NCBI GenBank assembly: GCA_016841625.1
Contig: JAENYU010000018.1
Location: 1-64,000, forward strand
Direction of reading: 5' to 3'
DNA from: Methanobacteriota archaeon
GTDB taxonomy: Archaea; Halobacteriota; Methanosarcinia; Methanosarcinales; Methanosarcinaceae
DNA length: 64,000 bases
In this document: positions 54,906-62,735 of the stretch, one piece after another
Position numbering within the stretch: position 1 is the first letter of the stretch
Layout of the letters: each line of letters starts with the position of its first letter
Made by a program: the position numbers and the translations under genes
Notes under the pieces: generated by a model
The model's database searches: none
Told to the model about the DNA's origin: nothing
What the model saw: the letters and a program-made list of their open reading frames with translations, nothing else

Positions 54906-55224
54906 TTAAGTCTATCCCGGATATATTCGAGGCTGCCTTTAAGGCGAGGGGTTCCCTGATCTCTGTTCAGTAACTAAAATTCATAATCCATAAATACTTG
55001 AAAACAAATTTGTTATATGTTGAGCGGTGAACTGTTTTGGAGATTTATGCATAACCCCCCAAGAACAGTTGTACCTTGCCCCAATGGTATGATTAAAAAA
55101 ATAGTTTTATCCCAAACTACTCCCCAGATACTCTCCCTGTATACCGTTCAATAACCTCATTTTAAAAAACAGGTGTCTGGGTACTGCATGGCTCTGCGGT
55201 ACCCGTCTACTTTCCTTTTAAAGC
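54906..55224. repeat. 319-bp non-coding direct repeat, unit 2
   Basis: Exactly adjacent to unit 1 and of identical length, about 93 percent identical by eye. Substitutions are scattered and small indels balance out, as expected after an old duplication kept under some constraint or a recent one with drift. Confidence 0.9.
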
Positions 55225-55235
55225 AACAGTTTTTT

Positions 55236-55370
55236 GTTTGAATCTTTTCGTTTGAATCTTTTCGTTTGAATATTTTTGTTTGAATATTTTTGTTTAAATA
55301 TTTTTGTTTAAATATTTTTGTTTGAATATTTTTGTTTGAATATTTTTGTTTGAACCTTTTTGTTTAAATG
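55236..55370. repeat. 14-bp tandem repeat, about 10 units
   Basis: Unit TTTGAATATTTTTG with TTTGAATCTTTTCG and TTTAAATATTTTTG variants, ending just before the stop of cobQ. Confidence 0.9.
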
Positions 55371-55387
55371 CAAGTCGTTTAATTTAT

Positions 55388-56845
55388 TTATGCCCCGACG
55401 ATTTCGTAGAGCTTATCCATATCGAGGTGCTGTTCCACCACTCTGGCGAGCTCTTCGTAAGCATCGTCTTCGGTCATGACTTCTTCGAGCTCGTATTCGA
55501 GGCCTTTTTTCTCGTAGAGGTACTTCATCAGGGCGTTCCTTATGTTCTCGTTTTCGAAGAGCCCGTGAAGGTAAGTCCCGATAACAAGCCCTTCTTCATC
55601 AATGGCGCCATCGTCCCCGAAAACCGGGCGGCTGGAATCCGTGGCACCCATGTGGATTTCGTAGCCCCTGACATCTTCCCCGTCAATGGAAGCCAGGATC
55701 GGGCCGTGGGCGTTGACCTGTTTCGTGACCTGGATGGTCCTCTTTTCGTATTCCCCGAACTTTGTCCTGATGTCCAGGAGCCCGAGACCTTCGAACCTGG
55801 CTTCGACCCCGTTTTCGATACCCGAGTCAAAGATAGTCTCTCCAAGCATCTGGTACCCTCCACAGATGCCGAAAATTGGGATTTTTCCCTTGAACGCCGT
55901 GATTTTTTCGGCCATGCCGCTTTTCCTCAGGTCGAGCAGGTCGTTGATGGTGTTCTTGGTGCCCGGGATTGCAATCGCGTCCGGGTTTCCGAGCTCTTCG
56001 TCAAGGTCCACGTAGCGGATGTGAGCAAGGTTTTCCAGGGGTTCGAAGTCCGTGAAGTTCGAGATCCTGGGAAGGCGGATGACCGCAATTTCGATTTTCT
56101 TTTCCGCTTTCGAGTTCTCTTTGTCCCCCAGGGAGACCGAGTCTTCGGAGGGGATGTGGAGTTTGAAATAAGGAAGCACGCCAAGTACCGGAATTCCGGT
56201 TTTTTCCTCAAGTTCCTTTAAGCCCGGCTTCAGGATTTCCAGGTCGCCCCTGAACTTGTTAATGATTAAACCCTTGACATTTTTCCGCACGTCTTCTGGC
56301 AGGAGGACTATGGTCCCGTAGAGGCTTGCAAAAACGCCGCCCCTTTCGATATCTCCCACCAGGATGATCGGGGCCCGGGTAAGCCTTGCAGTGCCTACAT
56401 TTACAATATCCCTTTCATAGAGATTGATTTCGGCAGCCCCGCCTGCCCCTTCCATAACAATGATGTCGTGTTCGTTCCCGAGCCTTTCCAGAGCCCCTTC
56501 CAGGACGCCGTTCATTTCCTCGATGGAATCGTAGTACTGGCCTGCGCTCCGGTCTGCGTAAGGTTCCCCGAGAAGGATAATCTGGGAAACGCAGTCCCCT
56601 TTCGGTTTCAGGAGGACCGGGTTCATGTCGGCAGTGGGTTCGGTGCCGGCAGCTTTTGCCTGGATCGCCTGGGCAATCCCGATTTCCTTCCCGTCCTTTG
56701 TAATCCAGGAGTTCAGGCTCATGTTCTGGGCCTTGAAGGGGGCAACCCTGTACTTTCTGGACAGGATCCTGCATATGGCGGTCACAACTGAACTCTTCCC
56801 AACATGTGAAGCGGTTCCCAGGATTAAGACGCTTTTCGTATCCAT
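55388..56845 (-). CDS. cobQ: Cobyric acid synthase
   Basis: About 485 residues, CobQ/CbiP type, which amidates side chains b, d, e and g of the corrin ring in cobamide synthesis; methanogens need cobamides for methyl transfer. The N-terminal P-loop domain starts LILGTASHVGKSSVVTAICR, and MEGAGGAAEINLYERDIVN is typical. The C-terminal amidotransferase domain has the Cys in IFGICGGYQMLGETIF and the His in VIGTYLHGLFEN. Start ATG 56845; ATG 56854 or GTG 56872 are in frame. Single gene. Confidence 0.93.
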   Translation of the reverse strand: MDTKSVLILGTASHVGKSSVVTAICRILSRKYRVAPFKAQNMSLNSWITKDGKEIGIAQAIQAKAAGTEPTADMNPVLLKPKGDCVSQIILLGEPYADRSAGQYYDSIEEMNGVLEGALERLGNEHDIIVMEGAGGAAEINLYERDIVNVGTARLTRAPIILVGDIERGGVFASLYGTIVLLPEDVRKNVKGLIINKFRGDLEILKPGLKELEEKTGIPVLGVLPYFKLHIPSEDSVSLGDKENSKAEKKIEIAVIRLPRISNFTDFEPLENLAHIRYVDLDEELGNPDAIAIPGTKNTINDLLDLRKSGMAEKITAFKGKIPIFGICGGYQMLGETIFDSGIENGVEARFEGLGLLDIRTKFGEYEKRTIQVTKQVNAHGPILASIDGEDVRGYEIHMGATDSSRPVFGDDGAIDEEGLVIGTYLHGLFENENIRNALMKYLYEKKGLEYELEEVMTEDDAYEELARVVEQHLDMDKLYEIVGA

Positions 56846-56872
56846 TTTTACCATATCCGTCTGCTCGAACAC

Positions 56873-57393
56873 TAATTTTGATTTTGAGTATTGTAAATTT
56901 TATTAACGTAACAGCATCAATGATTATTTATGAAATAACATCAAAGAATATTATTATAAATGTGCAGTCATAATAAAAGGTTTACGTACATTGAGAATTA
57001 AATCAAGAAAACTTGTTTAATATACATAATTACATTCTTATACTTCTGCTCAAGGATATATAGTTTCTGACGCCTGGCAGGTTTTTTTGATTTCCCTGAA
57101 ATGGAACCTGTCTTTTTTGCATATTATTTTCCCTTTCTCAATCTTTGTTTCTTTCGTTATTTGCTTCCCTAAGGCCTTCTGTTTTTTCAGATCCCAATTC
57201 CTTCTTAATTATTTAACCTTCTTCTTTCCTGGCGGTGATTGAATTCAATTCAGGATCATCAATTCAGGATCATCAATTCAGGATCGTCAATTCAAGATCG
57301 TCAATTCAGGATCGTCATCGTTAATTCGGGATTGCACTTCTTTTAAATAAGATCAAAGCAAACATTTGGTATCGAATCCGGGGAAAAAAGACC
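56873..57393. other. AT-rich spacer with a 14-bp tandem repeat (57249-57326)
   Basis: Six units of TCAATTCAGGATCA/TCAATTCAGGATCG lie just upstream of the PGF-CTERM gene. No gene is visible in the remainder. Confidence 0.6.
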
Positions 57394-58569
57394 ATGAAAT
57401 CCGCATTTTTCCTATTCATTTTGCTTATTCTCATACCGGTACAGCCTGCCTTTGCAGCCGAAACCCTCCTGGTGGGGGATACGGGTACACCCCGCATATC
57501 CGAGCTCTACAGTGACCTCGAATCTTTTGACGTGACCGTTTATTCGGAGGAGCCGGATGAGGAACTGACCCTTGAAACCTCTCTTGTCAGGACTGAGAGT
57601 AACACCGAGGATATGCTTGTAAAGAAAGTTTTTTCTGTTGATGAAGTTCCCGCAAACACCAGGGTAATAAAGGTGGGGTTATGGGATGTAAAGGGAGCTG
57701 AGGACGGGGCGTACGTCCTTAAAGCCCGCTTACTCCGGGATAAGGAGCTACTTTCAGAATCAGAATACAAATTTGTTTACGGGCGTCGTTCCATTCCCAA
57801 AGTCAGGATCAATGACCTGGTCCCCAATTCCGAAGGGATCAGTGTGGTAATCTCTCCCAATGAACCGGTACTCTTCGATATCGAGTACATGCTCGTGGAC
57901 GGTTCGGACGTTGTGTACACGACCAGCACCGAGAAAGTTGCCCTGACAGGCTCCCCTGAAGCCTTCTCCGCAGCCTGGGGAACCCTGCTTGAAAACAACA
58001 GGGAATACCTGGGAAGGGTAAAAATCCAGGTCTATTCCCCAAGACGGGAGTTTGTCGCATCTACGGAAAGTTTCACAGCAAAGGACGACGCAGAAATTAC
58101 GGATATTTACGAAGACGAGACCGGGGCAAGTGCAACCGTGTTCGGCAGGTCCCAGGTGCCTTTCGAAGGAAACCTGGCATTTACGGTCTACGAGCTAGGG
58201 GGGAATGCCAGTTCCGAAACAGCCTCAGCTTTCGATTCCTCCCGGGAAAGAGTGCCCGTGTTGCTGACAGACGATGATGAGACTGTTGAAGTTGCCTGGA
58301 AGGAGAGGCTTCCCAGAGGCATTTACAGGCTCAAGATCGAACTAACAGGCAAAGACGGGGACTTGATCGAACGCCGGGAGACAATTATCGAGTCTGACCT
58401 GTCATCCTACTCTTATTTGAATGGAGCTGAAGGAAACGATTCAGGCTCTGCAGAGGCAGGAAACGGAGCTACCGAAGAAGACGGTGCGGGAGGTATCCCG
58501 GGCTTTTCTGCCGCTGCGGTACTGGCAGTCCTTGGCATTTCTACGGTTCTTTTCAGGAAGCGAAGCTAA
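57394..58569 (+). CDS. PGF-CTERM surface protein
   Basis: 391 residues. An N-terminal signal peptide (FFLFILLILIPVQPAFAAE) leads to beta-rich repeat-like domains and a Gly/Glu/Ala-rich linker. The C-terminus reads IPGFSAAAVLAVLGISTVLF followed by RKRS. The PGF motif, helix and basic tail form the PGF-CTERM sorting signal recognised by archaeosortase A, so the protein is probably lipid-anchored at the surface. The globular domains are unrecognised. An FtsX-type permease gene lies 244 bases downstream on the same strand. Confidence 0.85.
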   Translation: MKSAFFLFILLILIPVQPAFAAETLLVGDTGTPRISELYSDLESFDVTVYSEEPDEELTLETSLVRTESNTEDMLVKKVFSVDEVPANTRVIKVGLWDVKGAEDGAYVLKARLLRDKELLSESEYKFVYGRRSIPKVRINDLVPNSEGISVVISPNEPVLFDIEYMLVDGSDVVYTTSTEKVALTGSPEAFSAAWGTLLENNREYLGRVKIQVYSPRREFVASTESFTAKDDAEITDIYEDETGASATVFGRSQVPFEGNLAFTVYELGGNASSETASAFDSSRERVPVLLTDDDETVEVAWKERLPRGIYRLKIELTGKDGDLIERRETIIESDLSSYSYLNGAEGNDSGSAEAGNGATEEDGAGGIPGFSAAAVLAVLGISTVLFRKRS

Positions 58570-58596
58570 GTGTAAGGCCGGCTCAAATATCTAATT

Positions 58597-58745
58597 TCAG
58601 CGCTTAAGTTTGCAGCTTAAGTTCGAAGACGAAGTTTGCAGCTTAAGTTCGAAGACAAAGTTTGCAGCTTAACTTCGAAGACAAAGTTTGCAGCTTAAGT
58701 TTGCAGCTCAAGCTGGTAAGTTAAGTTTGCAGGTTAAACAAAAAT
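58597..58745. repeat. 26-bp tandem repeat, about 3-5 units
   Basis: CTTAAGTTCGAAGACAAAGT followed by TTGCAG, repeated, then shorter CTTAAGTTTGCAG units. Lies between the PGF-CTERM gene and the permease gene. Confidence 0.85.
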
Positions 58746-58813
58746 CAGGTTAAACAAAAATCGGGCCAGGTAGAAATCAGGTAAACGAACAAACAAGTAA
58801 ACCGTGAATTCCC

Positions 58814-59989
58814 ATGCGCTACGAACTGTTTATAGCCCTCCGTCAGATACGGTCCAGGAAGTTCCAGACCCTTCTTTCCGTAGGAGCGATAGCTCTGGCC
58901 GTGATGGTACTCACCATTTCCCAGGCGTTCATGGTAGGTTTTACCGATGAACTTTATGGCACCACGGTGGACAAACTCCCCCACGTCTCGGTCTCCCCGG
59001 CAGAAGGTGAAGACTATATATACCTATACAGGATCCTCGCCGAGGACATAAGCATGATCGAGGGCGTCACAGCGGTTTCCCCTTTCCTGACAGGCAAGGC
59101 TTCCTTTAAGTTCAAGGACAATTCCCGGAACGCCGAACTGAGGGGCGTGATCCCTTCCCGGGAGAATGAAATCAGCGAAATCGAAGCCGATATGGTGGAG
59201 GGCGACTTCCAGGAACTTGAGTTTTCCCGGAACACCGTGGTGCTGGGCTCGAAACTTGCGGATCGGCTTGAAGTCAAAGTAGGGGACTTTGTGGACGTTT
59301 CTTTCCCTGATGCAAATCCTCTTTCCCTCAGGGTTGTCGGAATTTTCCATACCGGCTCCCCTCTGGACGAGTCCCTTACCTACTGCTCCCTTGAGACTGC
59401 CCGGAACTTTTACGACGTATCAGACGTGGTAAGCGGGATCTCTGTCCAGATAGACGATTTCAACAAAGACAGGGAACTAGCCGCCGAAATCGAACAGACC
59501 GGTTATGAAGCCAAAGGCTGGACCGAAACAAACCCCGAGATCCTGCGCACCCTCGCCATCGAGGGGACCTCAAACAGCATCACCCTCGGTCTTATCGTGG
59601 TCATAGCTTCCTTCGGCGTGGTCAGCACCCTGAACCTCTCCGTAATCGGTGCGACCCGGCAGATAGGCATGCTCCGCGCCATGGGCGCCTCTGTCTCAAG
59701 TATAAGAATGATTTTCCTCCTCCAGAGCGGCATACTGGGTTTCCTCGGAGCCTTCTTCGGGACCCTTATCGGTATCATCATCTCCCTCTGGATCGGAGAA
59801 TACGAATATCCCGAAGGCGTGGAGTTCGCTGAACAGTTCGGAGGTATCAGCTCCATCCCGGTGGTCATCCGCCCCGAGGACGTCATCTTCATCATTATCG
59901 CCGTCTTCCTGCTGAACCTTATTGCGGGTATCTACCCGGCGCAGCAGGCTGCAAAACTTGACCCTGTGAAGGCGATCAGTTCAAGGTGA
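58814..59989 (+). CDS. FtsX/MacB-type ABC transporter permease
   Basis: 391 residues: one N-terminal membrane helix (ALAVMVLTISQAFMVGFT), a large extracellular MacB-like domain (about residues 40-245) and three C-terminal helices in the FtsX fold. The family stretch VIGATRQIGMLRAMGASVSS and the ending IAGIYPAQQAAKLDPVKAIS are typical. The ATP-binding partner normally encoded next to such permeases is not in the window on either side; it may be elsewhere. LolE/MacB-type proteins release lipoproteins or export peptides. Confidence 0.9.
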   Translation: MRYELFIALRQIRSRKFQTLLSVGAIALAVMVLTISQAFMVGFTDELYGTTVDKLPHVSVSPAEGEDYIYLYRILAEDISMIEGVTAVSPFLTGKASFKFKDNSRNAELRGVIPSRENEISEIEADMVEGDFQELEFSRNTVVLGSKLADRLEVKVGDFVDVSFPDANPLSLRVVGIFHTGSPLDESLTYCSLETARNFYDVSDVVSGISVQIDDFNKDRELAAEIEQTGYEAKGWTETNPEILRTLAIEGTSNSITLGLIVVIASFGVVSTLNLSVIGATRQIGMLRAMGASVSSIRMIFLLQSGILGFLGAFFGTLIGIIISLWIGEYEYPEGVEFAEQFGGISSIPVVIRPEDVIFIIIAVFLLNLIAGIYPAQQAAKLDPVKAISSR

Positions 59990-60200
59990 CCTTCTGCCGG
60001 AAACTCGAATTTCGGGTTCCAAACTCCGATTTCTTTTGATCATTCTTCTAAAAAATAAACTGCTTTAAAAAAATTTAACCATTGTTACTACATACAACGG
60101 CATTGTAATGTTCCATGTGAATAAATAAGTCAACCGGGTTGAAAATTTATCCCCGGTAATTATATATCATTTTCTTACTCATGTTAACTTACTTCCTATA

Positions 60201-60270
60201 GCATAGCGAACAAAAAGGACCTTGTGTAGGGATTCTCATCAACTGACCACTGGTGAGAATTTCTCATTTA
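60201..60270. repeat. Hairpin repeat, copy 1
   Basis: GCATAGCGAAC, then GATTCTCATCAACTGACCAC and TGGTGAGAATTTCTCATTT. ATTCTCATCA pairs with TGGTGAGAAT (one G-U) around ACTGACCAC. A related copy lies at 60616-60680. Confidence 0.6.
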
Positions 60271-60433
60271 TATTTTATTTCGTAAATATATGGATATTTG
60301 ATCCAGATCCTCTTTTTGATTTTGTTTTTACAGTTTTGAAATCGCTTTAAATGGCGAGATTTGATTTGATTTGATTTGATTTGATTCATGATTTTACAGT
60401 ATCAGGATTTTGATGTTCTTTCCGAAAAAGACC

Positions 60434-60502
60434 CCGTGCTGTTGCACTTGCAGTGCAACTAAAAGAAAAATCATAGATTTTTCTGATGCCGAAGCGGAAT
60501 TC
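60434..60502 (-). repeat. Composite multi-hairpin repeat, copy C (partial)
   Basis: CCGTGCTGTTGCACTTGCAG then TGCAACTAAAAGAAAAATCA and TAGATTTTTCTGATGCCGAA. It contains the GTTGCAC and AGAAAAATCATAGATTTTTCT modules of 42593-42705 in inverted orientation. Confidence 0.7.
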
Positions 60503-60615
60503 AGCTGGCAAAAATCGGCTGGTACAGCCTGGCTTTAAAAAATATTTCACTCATTTAAAAAGAATTTCGGAAACTATATATATAATCCTGATATAAATTT
60601 ATATGCTATTTTGTT

Positions 60616-60680
60616 GCATAGCGCGAACTTTGAGTGGGGGATTCCTGACAGCTGATCACTGATTGGGAATTCTCATTTTT
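60616..60680. repeat. Hairpin repeat, copy 2
   Basis: GCATAGCGCGAACTTTGAGT then GGGGGATTCCTGACAGCTGA and TCACTGATTGGGAATTCTCA. Shares GCATAGCG, GCTGA-CACTG and AATTTCTCATTT-like parts with copy 1 at 60201. Confidence 0.55.
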
Positions 60681-60861
60681 TTATACAGTTTTCTCATAAT
60701 TTTTCTTTCCTGATGCTTTATTAACTTTCCCTTTATTTTCTGTTCTCGTTCCTTAGCAGCTCTGGATTTGGGAAATTCCTGGAAGTTCGGGCATTGTACT
60801 TATATCAATTATTTACATCCAATACAAATATTTATATTCTTTCGTAGATATTTATAAAGTG

Positions 60862-61083
60862 ATGGAGAACAGCAAAGAATACGAACTTTACCTTGATGCT
60901 ATAGATGGAAACGCGACTGCCTGGTACAGGAGAAATGCCGTAAAAAGTCTTTCCAACTGCAGGACCGAAGAAGCCCTGTATTACCTGAAAGAGATCATAG
61001 TGGACAGGTACTGCCTGCTGCCCGATTGGCTCAAGAAGGTTGCGAAAGAAAATTACGTATCTTTGTGCCTTGAGTTTCTATGA
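60862..61083 (+). CDS. Small HEAT-repeat-like hypothetical protein
   Basis: About 73 residues; ATG 60862 (a GTG immediately before it is also possible). The core WYRRNAVKSLSNCRTEEALYY, then LKEIIVDRYCLLPDWLKKVA resembles one HEAT-like helix pair. A TATA-like TATTTATATT about 26 bases upstream leaves almost no leader, so the mRNA may be leaderless. Function unknown. Confidence 0.6.
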   Translation: MENSKEYELYLDAIDGNATAWYRRNAVKSLSNCRTEEALYYLKEIIVDRYCLLPDWLKKVAKENYVSLCLEFL

Positions 61084-61428
61084 GGACAGGAAAAGAAGAC
61101 GATCTCCAGAATCATCCCCTAAAATCATCCTTTAAATCACTTTCCTGACTATCCCTTCCCGAATATCCATCACTCTTACCTAGTCCACCGGAACCTTACA
61201 GTGAAGCTTTTCTCTGGCGTTTTTGCCTCTCACTTTGGGGAAATCCTTATGTATCTTGCTGGCTTGCAAGTGCAGAGTTGAGCTTGCTTGAGGTGTCGTT
61301 TTGCAGAATTTACGTACGCCTTCAGGCGGTTTTTTCAGCTTAAGCCAGAAAAGTTTAGGCAAGGTAGAGTTATAGGCTGAGCAGAACCTGATCCGGAACT
61401 TTGTGATTTTTATATGGGTGAAGCAAAA
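61084..61428. other. Spacer without recognised gene
   Basis: About 345 bases. A 60-codon minus-strand frame (61180-61362) shows no recognised family or ribosome site, so I leave it out. Confidence 0.4.
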
Positions 61429-62310
61429 ATGGAAAAAAGGGCTTATCTTTTTATTATGGCAGGGGCGACTCTCTGGGGAATCATAGGGTTCTTTGTCCGG
61501 GGGCTATATGCTTTTGGTTTCAGCCCCCTGCAGGTGGTGTCCCTCCGGGTCTTTGCCGCAGCCCTGATCATGATCATGTACCTTTTTTTCACCCATCCCG
61601 AACTGTTGAAGATCAGGTTCCGGGACTCGCTTTATTTTGTGGGAACAGGCATCTGTAGCCTTGCGTTTTTTAATTTCTGCTACTTTACTACCATGAAGGA
61701 AACTTCAATTGCAGTTGCCGTCATTTTGCTCTACACTGCCCCGGCCTTTGTAGCGGTCCTTTCCCGCATTTTTTTCGGGGAAAAGCTAGGAGCAAAAAAG
61801 GTCTTTTCCCTGGGGCTGACCTTTGCCGGATGTGCTTTCGTGACCGGGTATTTTCCTGACTTCGGGGCTTCCTCTTCCTTTTCCTTATCCGGGTTCGGGC
61901 TCCTTACCGGCATAGGATCGGGTCTGGGATATGCCCTTTACAGCATCTTCGGGAAAGCAGCCCTTGAAAAGTACCATACCATGACGATTACAACCTACAC
62001 ATTTGTTTTTGCGAGTCTTGCCCTGCTTCCAGTAAGCGGGCTCGGAACCATGGCAGGGATCTTTACTTCAGGAAGTTTCTGGCTCTACCTTCTGGGGCTT
62101 GGGCTCTTCCCCACGGTGTTTGCCTATCTCCTTTACACAAAAGGCCTGGAAGAGGTCGAGTCCAGCCGGGCATCCATTGTGGCCACCGTGGAACCTGTGG
62201 TCGGGACTCTGGTTGGGGTCTTCTTTTTCGAGGAAATGCTTTCCTCCTGGCAGTTTGCAGGGGTCCTGCTCGTGCTTGTGGCAGTGGTGCTGATCCAGGA
62301 GCGGAAATAA
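61429..62310 (+). CDS. EamA-family (drug/metabolite) transporter
   Basis: About 293 residues with ten membrane helices arranged as two EamA domains. Typical stretches are FIMAGATLWGIIGFFVRGLY, VAVILLYTAPAFVAVLSRIF and, in the second half, TVFAYLLYTKGLEEVESSRA then SIVATVEPVVGTLVGVFFF. EamA exporters move amino acids, nucleotide sugars or other metabolites. I chose ATG 61429, with GGGTGA about seven bases upstream, over ATG 61414. Confidence 0.9.
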   Translation: MEKRAYLFIMAGATLWGIIGFFVRGLYAFGFSPLQVVSLRVFAAALIMIMYLFFTHPELLKIRFRDSLYFVGTGICSLAFFNFCYFTTMKETSIAVAVILLYTAPAFVAVLSRIFFGEKLGAKKVFSLGLTFAGCAFVTGYFPDFGASSSFSLSGFGLLTGIGSGLGYALYSIFGKAALEKYHTMTITTYTFVFASLALLPVSGLGTMAGIFTSGSFWLYLLGLGLFPTVFAYLLYTKGLEEVESSRASIVATVEPVVGTLVGVFFFEEMLSSWQFAGVLLVLVAVVLIQERK

Positions 62311-62484
62311 AGATTTAAATAATTTGAATAAGTTTTTTCTAGAAAACCCTGTTTCCGGGTATTCGGGTCATTTATTTTTGCCCGACTTGAAATTATTAAA
62401 ATGATCAGGGGGGTAAAAATGTACGTACTTTGTTTAAATAGCTGGTCTGTACTTTTAAAGATAGGCTGTCAGGTCGGATGCAGG

Positions 62485-62600
62485 CACTGAGCTGGCAGAT
62501 ACATAAGCTGGTAGATACTAAACTGGTAGGTGCTAAGCTGGTAGATGCTAAGCTGGCAGGCGCTGAACTTGCAGATGCCTGCCCAGTAGATTACGAGCTG
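62485..62600. repeat. 15-16-bp tandem repeat, about 7 units
   Basis: Unit AAGCTGGTAGATGCT with variants AAACTGGTAGGTGCT and GAACTTGCAGATGCC, between the EamA gene and AMP phosphorylase. Confidence 0.85.
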
Positions 62601-62735
62601 GGGGATATTGAGATGCGGGGAATATAGAGACGCGGGGAATATGGCTGGAAGTCTTAATGAAGTTGAAGTTTCATAGAGTCTATCATACTGATTATCAATT
62701 GAAATGAAGAAAATAGACTGAGAAAGTGGTTACTC

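Larger units (their letters stand above)
59990..60861. other. Long spacer with two hairpin repeats and a REP-like copy
   Basis: About 870 bases without a credible gene. It holds hairpin repeats at 60201-60270 and 60616-60680, a (GATTT)n run at 60355-60387, the composite hairpin copy at 60434-60502, and a TATA-like TATTTATATT near 60830. Confidence 0.6.

Noticed and set aside
45210-55370. CRISPR arrays
   Set aside because: The arrays here have contiguous short units without unique spacers of constant length, and no cas genes are present.
61180-61362. 60-codon minus-strand frame between the HEAT-like and EamA genes
   Set aside because: Lacks a ribosome site and recognisable motifs; basic composition can arise by chance.
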